A DNA stretch of 64,000 nucleotides. It comes from Myrica gale. Lineage: Eukaryota > Streptophyta > Magnoliopsida > Fagales > Myricaceae. Where the stretch lies: the NCBI GenBank assembly GCA_963930655.1, contig OZ005612.1:13831001-13895000 (forward strand), read 5' to 3'. The notes below the pieces were generated by a model that did not search any database, was not told the DNA's origin, and saw nothing but the letters and a program-made list of their open reading frames with translations. Below, one piece after another: positions 1-10,535 of this stretch; the stretch's first letter is position 1, and each line of letters opens with the position of its first letter. The translations under genes were made by a program, and so were the position numbers.

Positions 1-471
1 AACCGCGACCAAATGAGGGTCTATAGCGGCGGTCGTCTATAGCAGCGGTCGGTGACCGTCGCTGTAGACCTCTTTAGTCGCTTTTTTTGCAAACCGCCGC
101 TAAAGGAACCGCCGCTATAGGCCCTCATTTGGCCGCGGTTTGAAAAAAACGCAACTAAAAAGATACCTATAGCGGCGGTCCCTATAGAGGCGATCACGGA
201 CCGCCGCTACAGGTATAGTTATAGCAGCGTTTTCCCGAGCAAACGCTGCTAGAATCTCCGGTCTATAGCGGTGGTCAGTGACCGCCGCTATAAGGAAAAT
301 ATTCGGTGTCTATAGCGGCTGTCAGCCAGACCGCCACTATAGAAATCGGGTCTACAGCGGCGGTCACAGTGACCGCCACTGCATCTCGTACCTTTAGCAG
401 CGGTTTTAAAACAAACCGCTGCGAAAGGTATACCTATAGCGGCGGTCTTTGTAGTGACCGCCACTATAGGT
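1..471. repeat. CACTA element 1 left subterminal hairpin array
   Basis: Repeated TATAGCGGCGGTC and GACCGCCGCTATA units alternate in opposite orientation, so neighbouring units form hairpins with short loops. Clear examples are arms 222-232/241-251 (TAGCAGCGTTT, perfect 11 bp), 391-406/413-428 (one mismatch) and 432-447/456-471. Such arrays are the binding platform for the TNPA-type protein in known CACTA elements; that role here is inferred. Confidence 0.85.
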
Positions 472-1349
472 ATAATTGAAAAAAATAGAAAAATAAAATT
501 TTATGTGTTATTTAAGGTTAATAATTATTTTATTGACTATTTATCATTTTTATACATAATTTTATTTTGTCACATGTTTTAAAAAAATTTTAGGAGACCT
601 ACTTAATAAAATATGAAATTAAAGAGAGTGTTATGAATATTGAAGTTGTTATATAGAATTATAAATAATATTATGAAAGTTATATCTATGATTGTTATGG
701 TAATTGCATTTGTATTGACTAATTATGAAAAGAATGTACATAACTATGTATTTATTTAATTTACTAAAAACACATACCTACAAAATATAACTTATTATTA
801 AAAAATTTGAAAAACTAATTATAAAATAGAGTGTTCTAAAATAATATGTTATGTATTTAATACTAAGTATAATACTAATAAAATATGAAGTTAGAGAGAG
901 TGTTATGAACTATGAAATAATGAAGTTTGTCATGTATTTGAAAAATTTTAATTTAAGGGACCTACTTAATGAAATATGAAATTAGAAAGAGTGTTGTGAA
1001 AATTAAAATTTTTATATGGTCTTAGAGACTATAATTTAGTCATTAGGTAGATACATATATATAAAGTACTTAGGTTAATTAGCATATATAAATTATATAA
1101 TAAACACATACTTTTAAATTATAAGTATTATATATTATTACTCCCAACCTATTTTAATTAAGATTATTATACTAATTATAAAAAAGAGTATAAAGAATGT
1201 ACATTGGTTTGTATTTAATACTAAGGATACAAATTTTTAAATACTATTACAATTTACAACTGATTTTAATTTACTAAAAACACATAATTACAAAATATAA
1301 CTTATTATTAAGAAATTTGAAAAACTACAAATTAGAAAAAAAATAAAAA
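472..1349. other. AT-rich non-coding interior of CACTA element 1
   Basis: Very AT-rich sequence with no coding signal. It contains internal near-duplicates (for example AAATATGAAATTA...GAGAGTGTTATGAA near 610, 885 and 970) and is shared in part with the same place in CACTA element 2. Nothing else is seen. Confidence 0.6.
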
Positions 1350-2150
1350 AAAAAGCTTTGAAAGCCTCTGCTCCCGTGAAAGTCCCCCCCCCCCCACTCA
1401 TTTCCTTCCCCCCCTTCCCGCCCAGCCCCGAATTCCCCCTTTCACCTCTCCCTCTCTGTCTCTCTAAGTCTCCCTTTGAAAAATCTCACTCTATCTCTCC
1501 CTCTCCCTCCGGCTCTCAGCCTCTCTCTCACTCCCTCTCAGCTCCTCCTCCGGCGACCGGAAGCCACCGTCGACCGAAACCCAGGGGCTTCCACCGGCAA
1601 CCGGCCTCTCTCTCTCAGTAGCCACTAGACTCTCTTTCTCTCTCTCAGCTCCTCCTACGGCACCCTTCCGCTGAAATTCCACTGGAGCAGAACGTCATTG
1701 TCACTCGGACCCCACCAAGAACAAAATCCGACTCCTATATTCTCTGCAATCCAACACAGCCTCGCTTTTGTTTTTTTCGTCCCTAGAATGTTGTGTTGGT
1801 TAGTGGGTTTGAGTTCTGTTGGTTGCTGAGGAAACAGAAGGAGAGTAGAAAAGTGGAGGGGCGACTTGGTTTATTATGTAGTAGTGTCAGTTGTTCAGAG
1901 GTTTTTCTTTTCTCGGGGTTCAATGAAGAAATGGGTTTGTCATTTACGAGTTTATTTTTTGTTGTGCTTTGTTCAGCAGCATTGGGTGCTTTGAAGTTAT
2001 TTGGAAGTTCCATTTCTATTACAAATCGCTCAGAATCTTTTGGTTCCAGCAATTTAGAATTGCAAATGATGTGATCTAATTCTCTGCAATCCAACACAGA
2101 CATGGACGGTTCGATTAACATTTCTGCACTTATTTTAGTTCATTGCAATT
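1350..2150 (+). other. Carried host-gene-like segment, unrecognised
   Basis: Composition changes abruptly from AT-rich to C/T-rich at about 1356, with CTCTCTC tracts up to 1660 that resemble a plant 5' leader, followed by an open stretch whose longest reading starts at 1793 (93 codons). I do not recognise the product. The 20-base string ending CAATCCAACACAG occurs twice (about 1737 and 2080), suggesting a partial duplication. It lies inside CACTA element 1 and is probably captured or rearranged host sequence. Confidence 0.35.
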
Positions 2151-2823
2151 ATTTAAAGGCTCAATAAAAAAGGCTCAAGTTATTTGGTTCATTGCTTTCC
2201 CAGTTGATTTTTAAAGATGGTTAGAGATACTTGCAAGTGCCTTTCTTATTCCGTTTCAAAGTTAAAGATCAATAAATTGCAGAGAACATTCTATAATTCT
2301 TTACCATAAATGTGCAGGGTAGTTTTACTCAACACATAGGTGCAGCAGTGCCATGAAAAAATTCTATAATTCTATAAGTCTTTACCATAAATGTGCAGGG
2401 TAATTCTTTACCTATGAAAGATGCAATTTCTTGAACGTTGCCGAAATTAGTTGAATTAGATACACATTTTTATTTGTTTGGTCCTCAAATTCTGTTTGCA
2501 GAGCCATGAAAAAATGTTTTGTGACAGAATAACATTGCTCAATGTCCATTGGCTGCATTGGAGTATTGTTTGAATTGTTTGCTTTGTTCAATGTGCTGTT
2601 CTTGACATCAGTCGGTTGAGGATATAATACTTCTTCCTTTTCTTTTCATCAGTTTGGCCTAATCACAGTTCTTAATATTGTTCTTGATTTTGATGAGAAA
2701 GAGGAAAATGGTTGGTTTCTTAAAAGTTTCACACTTTTGAAATTTAAGCTCACTTGGAAATTTGGTTTGTAGTTTAGTGAAGGACTTTAGAAGATTTTAG
2801 TTAAAGGTACTTCATAACTTTTA
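2151..2823. other. Non-coding interior of CACTA element 1
   Basis: Intron-like, T-rich sequence without a supported gene. The 20-base string TACCATAAATGTGCAGGGTA is present twice, at 2302-2321 and 2383-2402, marking a local duplication. The last nine bases (2815-2823) are the left TSD of the nested MULE. Confidence 0.5.
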
Positions 2824-3928
2824 GGCTAAAATGCTCCGTACGTTCCTAGGGTATGACCCTTTCCCAATTTAGTCCTTAGGGTGTGAATTTCCCTTAAAAA
2901 ACCCCTGGGGTTTGGCCCTATTCTCAGAAGAGTCCTGCCGTCAACTTAATGGACGGAATTGCTGACGTGGCTAACAGAAGACACGTGTTTGCTGACATGA
3001 CACGTTTAAAAATTACAAAAAAAATAATACGAAGGCACGTGTATAATTCGAAGCTGAAATCCCTAAAATGCCCCAAAATCCCCAAATTAGTTTCCCACCC
3101 CCTAACTTGTCGCTGTATATTCCAACTCAAAGCGTCAAAAACATCCGCATAATCCGATATTACCCTACTCAGACACACCAATCCTTCCTCGATAGATACG
3201 GCACCCGAACTAACCGGACTCTCACTCCTGCGATTGTTATCACCATCAAAATCTGGCTTCAACCTCTTAATCCCCAATTCTAAAATCCTATCTAAAACCC
3301 GCACGCAATTATCTAACTCACCGTTTGCGTCTCTCAAACCGTCGCTCTTATCCAATACATCAGCTCCCTCCTCTACACCTTTGCTCTCAGTTAAAATGTC
3401 TTTCTCTATGCTTTCAAAATCAAAGGTCTTCCGCATACTCTCGGACACACGGTCGATCAGATGCTGAACCAACAGCAAGAACTCCGCGCGTAATCGCAGA
3501 GTTTCTGGATCAAAACCCCAAGTCGAAGAGGCATTATCAAATTGCAAGAGTTCGATTGAGGACAGGTACGTGAGGAGAGGTGGGGATGGGCAAGAGGGTG
3601 ACCAGAGAATGTTATCGAATCGACCAGAGTGCGCGACGATGGTTTGAAGGATGGTGACGCTTTGAGTTGGGATTTTGGGGCATTTTAGGGATTTCAGCTT
3701 CGAATTATACACGTGCCTTCGTATTATTTTTTTTTGTAATTTTTAAACGTGCCATGTCAGCAAACACGTGTCTTCTGTTAGCCACGTCAGCAATTCCGTC
3801 CATTAAGTTGACGGTAGGACTCTTCTGGGAATAGGGCCAAACCCCAGGGATTTTTTAAGGGAAATTCATACCCTAAGGACTAAATTGGGAAAAGGTCATA
3901 CCCTAGGGACGTACGGAGCATTTTAGCC
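2824..3928. mobile_element. Pack-MULE (Mutator-like, non-autonomous), nested in CACTA element 1
   Basis: Long terminal inverted repeats of about 259 bp (2824-3082 and 3669-3928) begin GGCTAAAATGCTCCGTACG and match almost completely. The element is flanked on both sides by the same nine bases TAACTTTTA (2815-2823 and 3929-3937), the 9-bp TSD expected of Mutator-like transposition. The 586-bp interior carries a coding fragment on the minus strand rather than a transposase. High TIR identity suggests a fairly recent insertion, later than formation of the host CACTA element. Confidence 0.93.
3083..3668 (-). pseudogene. Captured host-gene fragment inside Pack-MULE, unrecognised
   Basis: The minus strand is open through the entire interior and into both TIRs (longest reading 3712 to 2924, 262 codons). 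The part between the TIRs has a natural protein composition: a start like LQTIVAHSGRFDNILWSPSC, then a region rich in Leu, Asp and Glu with probable helices (ELLQFDN..., RLRAEFLLLVQHLIDRV, CVRVLDRILELGIKRL, VISDYADVFDALSWNIQRQ). I do not recognise the family. Lack of internal stops over 586 bp suggests recent capture or selection; the N- and C-terminal ends of any reading would be TIR-encoded and not ancestral. Confidence 0.6.
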
Positions 3929-4016
3929 TAACTTTTATTACTGTCATAGGAAATGTTTGCTTCCCTTAATAATCATGCCCCTGTTCATTACTATGGCTTC
4001 AACATCTTTCCAACAG

Positions 4017-4162
4017 TTGGGACGAATGGGTAGGGGCAGACCGTCTGATGAAACATACTGAAGAGAATGTCATGAAGCAGCAGGCCCTTGACAAAAAACA
4101 AGGTGTAGATAAGAATCCAAAGTCTGGGCGTTCAGCTCAAACAAAGCCAATAAGCTCTACAG
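4017..4162 (+). pseudogene. Captured exon of an MRG-family (MRG15-like chromo-domain) gene
   Basis: The exon reads (N)WDEWVGADRLMKHTEENVMKQ followed by QALDKKQGVDKNPKSGRSAQ and TKPISSTG. This is the stretch just after the chromo barrel in plant MRG1/MRG2 proteins, which read H3K4/H3K36 methylation and act in histone-acetylation complexes. It is bounded by a good 3' splice site (...TTTCCAACAG before 4017) and a GT donor at 4163, so it looks like a genomic exon copied with its intron borders. The rest of MRG (chromo barrel before, MRG domain after) is absent. It is a fragment inside CACTA element 1, not a functional gene. Confidence 0.75.
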
Positions 4163-4737
4163 GTTAGCTTGGTTCTTTTTTTGGATTGCTTTTTGTGGTG
4201 GGTTAAGATTAACTAGCAGTTTCCTAGAGCTTTCTTCACTTTATGCATCCGTGTGTTTTGTGGATGCATTACCCACTTTTAATTAGCATATGAAATAATC
4301 TAACCAACCAGTGAGAATATTTTGTTAGGCAATTATTTTGAAGATTCTCTGTCGTTTGAAAAAATGCATGCTAATCTAGGTAAATTCTCATCAATGTTCT
4401 TTTTTACAGGATTGAAAGATTGAAGTCAAGATTAAACTCACAAGAATTCTTAGCCTAGGAGCACTGCAACCATGGGAAACTCTTGCAAGCTTGTATATGT
4501 TAAGACATCACTTTTTAGATTACTTTAGAGATTCTTGTGTTTGTTGTAAGATATTATTAATCAATGATGAAGTATATTTTGTTTTATTCTCGTTATTCTT
4601 TAATTTTTTTACATCCAATAAATTATAATTATTAAAATAAATTTGTATTACCAATTAAAAAAATGTATATGAAAATATAGGAAAAAATTAGTAGTGCATT
4701 AAGATGCTAGCAAAAGCAAAAAAAAAAAACACTGGGG
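4163..4737 (+). other. Intron and terminal-exon-like segment downstream of MRG exon
   Basis: After the donor at 4163 comes T-rich intron-like sequence, a plausible acceptor (TTTTTTACAG) near 4410, then about 150 bp that could be a terminal exon. Read in the MRG frame it gives only GLKD and a stop, so any transcript would be chimeric and truncated. AT-rich sequence follows up to the right subterminal array. Confidence 0.35.
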
Positions 4738-4979
4738 GACCTATAGCGGCGGTGGCGACCGCCGCTAACCGACCGCCGCTACAAGTCTATGCCAGCGTTT
4801 CCGAGAAACGCTGCGAGGAAGTCAAAATTGCGTTCGGTGTCTTCACCAGCGGTTCTGAAAACCGCTGCGATATATCTATCCCAACAAGATATAGCGGCGG
4901 TCGCGACCGCCTCTAAAAAACTGATGCTATAGCAGCGGTTTTTTGGCCTATAGCAGCAGTCGGTCTTTTTTTTGTAGTG
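4738..4979. repeat. CACTA element 1 right subterminal array and terminus
   Basis: Tightly packed GCGGCGGT / ACCGCCGC and AGCAGCGGTTTT / AAAACCGCTGC units in alternating orientation end with TTTTTTTTGTAGTG at 4979. A similar array ends element 2 at 10798. Confidence 0.85.
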
Positions 4980-5009
4980 ATGATTACTTCTTAGAACCAT
5001 GTTCTCGTC

Positions 5010-5985
5010 TGTGTTGGTTCTTTAGTTATAGAATCAAGGGTATAGGTGTTATGATCCTATTCGTCGGGTCCTCAGGATGTTACCTTCTAAGAATACAAGC
5101 TCTTTTCTAATTTGTCTCGTCCGATCTTCTTTGTCTTTTGGTGATGCCCCGATTTTTACTGGCCCATGTAGTTCTTTATTTTTAATCATTTGATGGTGTT
5201 GCAGATGACTCCAACTCTTCAAGTTTGCCAACATCGATTCCAACTGACTCATTTGTTCCACTTGACCACTTATCACTTTGCCACCTCTCGAGCCTACACC
5301 AGCACCCCCATTATTAACCACAACCCACATGAGTTTTTAGTAGAATCTGACCTTTTTTGCTCCCACAGGGTATGAGCTCGTCCTTCCCACCTTCAAGATC
5401 ACCATGTCTATTTTGCTTGAGCCACCCTTCACAAACCACATACTTGGGATCTGGTAGATTTACCTCCCAACAAGATTGCAATTGCATGTAAGTAGGCCTA
5501 TAAGAACAGAACTCAGGCAGATGGTTCAGTGGAGAAATACAAAGCTTGACTTATTGCTAAAGGTTTTACTCAAGAGTATTGTATTCACTATGAAGAGACC
5601 TTTGCTTCCGTTGCTCAGCTTACCTCCGTTAGATCATTACTTGATGTTGCTTCTGACCATCGTTGGTAGTTGTTTTAGATGGACGTCAACAATATTGCAT
5701 TTTTCAAAGGTGATTTGTCTCAAATAGGCAACTCGTGCATGGTTCTCAAAATTCAGATATATAATCTCCCAGCAAGGATTCTCCTCGAGCTCTTATTACT
5801 CTACTATTTTCATTCAAACGCATACTAGTCTTATTTTGGTCTTACTTTATGTGGATGCATGATATGATCATCACGGTTGATATTGCAGATATTTGTATTC
5901 TATAGCACTTTCTAAATCACAATTTTGAGATGAAAGACTTGGGTACACTTCGTTAGTTTGAGAGATAATAGCCATTAGTCACCTT
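5010..5985 (+). pseudogene. Degenerate Ty1/copia pol relic (integrase C-terminus to reverse transcriptase)
   Basis: Broken reading frames still show copia landmarks in order. About 5032-5130 gives GYRCYDPIRR..LRMLPSKNT, the integrase C-terminal RCYDP region. About 5510-5690 gives SVEKYKA*LIAKGFTQEYCI, then HYEETFASVAQLTSVRSLL and a degraded MDVNNAF-like motif. About 5835-5960 gives LVLLYVD-like and FEMKDLGTL-like remains of the RT active-site region. Many stops and frameshifts make it non-functional. It directly abuts the right end of CACTA element 1, which probably inserted into this old element. Confidence 0.75.
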
Positions 5986-6019
5986 AAGTTCGAGATTTGG
6001 ATGCTTTTGCAAACCTTAA

Positions 6020-6248
6020 CCTTTGAGATATTTATGGAATGTTGTGAAAATTAAAGAGATTGAAATTTTATTGAGTTTTGTGAGAAATGAGTGAAAAAGT
6101 AGAATTTTAAGGGAATTGTTGAAAAAGTGAAAAAATGTGATTTGAGTGAGTTTTATTTTATATTTATTGCAGTGAAAAGAGATGATTTACGGGAAAATAT
6201 TCAATCATAAGCTCTTCTATACAAAAAAGTTATAAGGAGGGGTCATGA
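6020..6248. other. AT-rich segment, possible degraded MITE
   Basis: Contains the AAAGTGAAAAAATG / TTTGTGAGAAATGAGTGAAAAAG type of sequence that recurs in the dispersed MITE-like family of this window (compare 17520-17700 and 42473-42645). Ends and TSD are not identifiable. Confidence 0.25.
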
Positions 6249-6418
6249 TTTTAAAAAATAAAATTCAATGGCCAAAGTTAGCTTTGCTAAGTCAAACTAA
6301 GCTCTCTTTATCTCATCTCATGAAATGAGGTGGTTTTAAAAAATAAAATCCAATGGCCAAAGTTAGCTTTGCTAACTCAAACTAAGTTCTCTTTATCTCA
6401 TCTCATTAAATGAGGTGG
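6249..6418. repeat. 85-bp tandem duplication
   Basis: Two adjacent copies, 6249-6333 and 6334-6418, each running from TTTTAAAAAATAAAAT through CAATGGCCAAAGTTAGC to ATGAGGTGG, with only a few differences. It lies just left of the MULE TSD at 6443. Confidence 0.85.
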
Positions 6419-6589
6419 TCAAATTCAGGCTCTTGGATTTGTTTTTTCAAAGAGAAATGATAGGCCTCTCGAAATCCGTCCCAAAGGCTGATGTGGCCAT
6501 TTTACGTGGAAAGAGTCTGTCTGGTTCCCAATGCGAGCTCTCCGATCGAGCTGAATATATCGGGAGATAGAGATATACACTACAAAAAA

Positions 6590-6975
6590 AGGACTTATAG
6601 CGGCGGTCACTAAAACCGCCGCTATAGGTCCTTTTTCGCGGCGGTTTTAAAAAAAAAAAGCGGCTAAAAAAGGTCTGTAGCGGCGGTCATCTATAGCGGC
6701 GTTTTTTTGAAAACCGCCGCCAAAGGAGGGTCTTTAGCGGCGGTCTCTATAGTGACCGCCGCTATAGGGGTGTCTATAGCTGACCGCCGCTATAGAAAGA
6801 GGGTCTACCTGACCGCCGCTATAGAAAAAGGGTCTACCTGACCGCCGCTATAGAAAGAGGGTCTACAGCGGAGTGACCGCCGTTGCATGTCGTGCCTGTA
6901 GCAACGGTTTTCAAACAAACCACTGCTACAGGTATACCTATAGCGGCGGTCTTTGTACTGACCGCCGCTATAGGT
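6590..6975. repeat. CACTA element 2 left subterminal hairpin array
   Basis: Alternating TATAGCGGCGGTC and GACCGCCGCTATA units. A threefold tandem of GACCGCCGCTATAGAAA..GGGTCTACCT lies at about 6781-6870. The hairpin near 6893-6930 (CCTGTAGC...GCTACAGG) corresponds in place to 391-428 of element 1, whose arms are CCTTTAGC...GCGAAAGG. Confidence 0.85.
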
Positions 6976-7165
6976 AAATTGTTAAAAAATGAAAAAAAAG
7001 TAGAAAAATAAAATTTTATGTGTTATTTAAGATGAATAATTATTTTATTGACTATTTATTCCTTTTATACATAATTTTATTTTGTCACATATTTTAAAAT
7101 TTTTTTAAGAGACCTACTTAATAAAATATGAAATTAGAGAGAGTGTTATGAATATTGAAGTTGTT

Positions 7166-7525
7166 ATACCTATAGAGGCGGTCTTTCGCGCACGTGTCGG
7201 TTTTTTGGTCATAACTTTGGCTACGAGTACCCGATTCGCGCCCATGACCCCAATTCGGAAAGCTCTTTTCGGCGTACACGTCGTGCTCACCCAGCTACAC
7301 TTCGGTGCGCCTCGTTTCGAGCCTTAAATCCGCTGTTTTCCCTCTCAAAAACCTATTTTTAGTTATGATTTTCTTTCCTTTACCGTTTAGGAATTATTTT
7401 TGAACTCGATTTGGGTCAGGTTAGGTCCTATTTTTTTAAATACGGTCCGGACCGTATTTATTAAGATAAATACAATTTTTTTATATTTTTAATACATGTC
7501 CCCTTCAGCAACAAATCCTGTTATA
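7166..7525. other. LTR-like foreign segment inside CACTA element 2
   Basis: At 7166 sequence shared with element 1 stops and a moderately GC-rich block begins (GGTCTTTCGCGCACGTGTCGG...), containing GGTCATAACTTTGGCTACG and TACACGTCGTGCTCACCC. Shared sequence resumes at about 7525. It replaces roughly 390 bp of the element 1 interior. The block looks like part of a retrotransposon LTR, but no TG...CA ends or TSD were found. Confidence 0.4.
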
Positions 7526-7689
7526 TTTTTATATAAAGTACTTAGGTTAATTAGCACATATAAATTATATAATAAACACATACTTTTAAATTTTCTAAAT
7601 ACTATTATAATTTACAACTGCTTTTTATTTATTAAATACACATAATTTACTCAAAATTTGGAAAAACTACAAATTAATTAAGTAAATAA

Positions 7690-8340
7690 AACTTTTATAT
7701 TAAAACGGTACTGTTTTGAACAAAACGTAAATTCCCCCCCCGCCCCCCGCCTTTTTTCCAGAACGAAAATGTCTTTCTCCCCCGAACTCATTTCACGTCT
7801 TTTTCCCTTCCCCCTTCTTCATTTCCATTTCCTTTTCTTCCAAACCGAATCTGACCCAGAGGACGAGTGGATGAAGAAGCTTCCTGACAAGAAGAAGCCC
7901 CTCTACGGATTAGGCAGCTGGAAGGGTCAGTGCAAATTCCCCAACGCTCCTACTTCTTTGATTTTAGGGTTCCGATTTCTCTGTTTAAGGCTCCGAAATT
8001 TTCACTTAGGTACGGGTTTCTCTCTCGCTCTCAACTCTTTCTCAGCTATACTCTCTTCGTGATTGTCTGTGCCTGATAGTATATTATCTTTTATTCAGTT
8101 CGTGTGTGAGGATTCATAGCTTTTAAGTAAGTTTTGTTGTGTGCATGAGCTTAGGGTGGTTACTATTTTGTTGCAGTTGTCACATTGTTTAGTTAAATTA
8201 ATCTAGGTATTTTGGAGGCATCAAACTAGGAACTGGCGGGCTGGGCTGGTTAGGGCTTATGGAGGAGTCGCATCACAATGCCTGAGAAATGCCCCAACGT
8301 GTCTTGTGAAATCTAAGGTATTAGGTTTCTTTCTGGGTTA
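7690..8340 (+). other. Carried host-gene-like segment, unrecognised
   Basis: Composition shifts to C/T-rich leader-like sequence at about 7720. An open reading from 7769 includes the hydrophilic stretch ESDPEDEWMKKLPDKKKPL followed by YGLGSWKG, flanked by a possible intron. The product is not recognised. The segment occupies the same relative place as the 1350-2150 segment in element 1, suggesting that each element carries a different host promoter and first exon. Confidence 0.35.
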
Positions 8341-10095
8341 TTATCTGTCTTCACTGCATGGTAATCCACCTTATTAAGAAAAATTTGTGATGTGAACTAG
8401 ACATACATCATGGAATGTCTTGTGAAATCCAACTTGTTTTGCGTCCTTTCCAGTCTCATTTCACCAGCAACTTCTTTGAGAAACTTATATCTGTCTTCTT
8501 TTTTTGAGAAGTTATTATACTAAAACATATTGCAGTTCCCAAACTTGCAACTGTAATTCCAGTGAACCTTGCTAGAAAGTTAAAAGCTGTTTGGATATTT
8601 ATGTTTTCCATGCTCTTAGGATATACTTCATGGTGGAATACGAAAAAGCTAACCTCTTTCCTGATATATGATAGGAGTAAGGCCAGGAAATGGTTGTTAA
8701 ATACGAATTTTCCTTCCTGTTCTGCTGTTATGGTAAATAAGCAGTTCTGCTGAATAATGTGAGCTGGGATTTTTGGATTTGATATTGTACCTTTGTCCTA
8801 TTCCTATATTTTCTTCTGCTGTCTTATTACTTTCTAGAAGAGAACTGTTTAGGAGCAGTGCCAGGATACAATTTGCTCCTCTGTTTGAAAGGAATGTAAA
8901 CTTCTCCCTTATAGATTTGAAAAGTAGTGCTCAACATTAGTAATTGGGTATTGAGTGTGTAGCTTATTGGCAAAGCCATTCCAAAGTCTTGTCACTGAGA
9001 GCCTACCCAACCTTGTATGTTTAAACATATCTGTGACTCTTGTTATATCCAATCTAACTTGTAAGCCATAAATCTGCTTTAACTGAGGAGTGAGGGGCAT
9101 CGAGTGACCTCTTAAGTGGTTTCCTCTACTTCTTGTCTCAAGTAGTTGGACATGGGGAATTTCTTTTTCCATTGCGTTATGAGGCATTGTTCTCTAACCT
9201 TCAAATATCACATTTTGATTGGTGACTCACATTGAGAAATTTCGGCTATGGTAGTGTTGTTGGGGTGGTTGGAGGAGGCTGTCAAAGCAAATTGTAGCCG
9301 AGAATTAGAGTTTTACAAACACTGAGGATTCTGAGACCTACTTCAATGATTTTACAATATGTCAAGATAGTAAGCTCCCTTCTCATCCTTGCCTTTGTCT
9401 GAATTTGAGAAGAGTTTTCTTTTCCTGTTTGAATGTTGCAGGTAAAAGGCTTGCATGAGTATGCTATGGTATTTGAGGTAGCAATCGAGGTAAGCATATG
9501 GTATTTCTGTGCCATGTTTGTGGGTGCTGCTTTCTATTTGTGGTTGAGTAAGTGGTACTACAAGTCTATACAGTCTCTTAGATATTCATCTTTTTGAAAC
9601 TTGGATGATGAGCAGGTATGGCCCGATCTTCTGTTGTTTTGCTTTGTCTCATGATAACTTAGACATTTCAGTTGTTTCATTGGTGGATGGTACCACTTAT
9701 CTTATCTTTGAAATTGTGCTCTGAATTTTGTATTCTTATCTCTCGTGGACTTATGCGAGAGACTGGTGCTTTTGCCTCATGAATTTTCCCATAGGAATGA
9801 TTGTTAGTAAAATGACACACTCCCATCGTCTTTGAATAGCTCAGTCCTTATGTACCCATATTTCCTTGAGTGATGGTATGTAGAAAATGGTAGCATAACA
9901 TCATCAAACCTTTTAAGGACAATCTGCGATTTGTGGCAGTGTCTAATTGAATAACATGCATGCTGTACCAATTGTAGTTTAGCAATGTGCAGGCATACTT
10001 GTGGTGATCTTTTCACATTTGTGGATAACATGCATGCTGTACCTTTAACTAAGATTTAGCATTTAGACAATTCTTCTTCTTCTTCTTCAATACAG
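8341..10095. other. Intron-like interior of CACTA element 2
   Basis: T-rich non-coding sequence with scattered short open stretches and no recognised protein. Tracts such as TTCTTCTTCTTCTTC (about 10070-10086) directly precede the 3' splice site of the DUF1218 exon. No other gene is seen. Confidence 0.4.
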
Positions 10096-10234
10096 GGGCA
10101 TATGGCAGAAGATCCCCAAAGGAATGAAACTTACTGTGTTTACAACTCAGATGTTGCAACTGGTTATGCAGTGGGTTCTTTTTTGTTCCTGGTGGGAATC
10201 GAGCTTGGTCTATTATTTATTTTGTCTCATCATG
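10096..10234 (+). pseudogene. Captured exon of a DUF1218-family membrane-protein gene
   Basis: A pyrimidine tract and AATACAG acceptor precede 10096 and a GTAAGA donor follows 10234. The exon encodes MAEDPQRNETYCVYNSDVAT then GYAVGSFLFLVGIELGLLFI and LSHH. The CVYxSDxATGYxVGxFLFL block is characteristic of plant DUF1218 proteins (four-helix membrane proteins; some members, such as MWL1/MWL2, affect wall lignin). Only this exon, covering the loop and one transmembrane helix, is present. It is a gene piece carried by CACTA element 2. Confidence 0.72.
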
Positions 10235-10535
10235 GTAAGATTTCTGGTTCAGCTAGTTAACACTGCTCTGTTGACCAAATGAACACTACTTGGAAGGTGT
10301 CAACTTCACTTGCTTCCATACTCAACTAGTCACTGCTCTTTGGCTGTGGATTTTTTCCTTGACTAGGCTCATCTGTAGTCTTTGGCACTTGATTTGTAAA
10401 TTACTGTCAATTTATGTCCCAGTCAATTTATTTGTATGATTTTTTAGTACATGGACAAAATAATCTGTGTTTTGGAGTTTGAAATGAGATTTTTTCTGAG
10501 GCTTAGTCCATGGAGCAGAGGCTTGGGCCGATGGG

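Larger units (their letters stand above)
1..4979. mobile_element. CACTA (En/Spm) element 1, gene-carrying, left end outside window
   Basis: The right end reads ...TTTTTTTTGTAGTG at 4979, the inverted form of the CACTACAAAAAAA terminus seen complete in element 2. Both ends of the visible part carry dense GCGGCGGTC/GACCGCCGC subterminal repeats (1-471 and 4738-4979). Positions 480-660 and 1040-1340 are clearly related to 6990-7165 and 7525-7690 of element 2, so the two belong to one family. No TNP2/TNPA transposase was recognised; the interior holds host-gene pieces and a nested Pack-MULE, so it is probably non-autonomous. The left CACTA terminus and matching 3-bp TSD lie before base 1; the right flank begins ATG. 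Confidence 0.88.

Noticed and set aside
1-471. Direct-repeat array resembling a CRISPR or satellite
   Set aside because: Units alternate in orientation, spacers are irregular and the array ends in CACTA termini; it is a transposon subterminal region.
5049-5330. Minus-strand open reading of 93 codons
   Set aside because: The plus strand here encodes recognisable copia integrase C-terminal text, so this is its antisense shadow.
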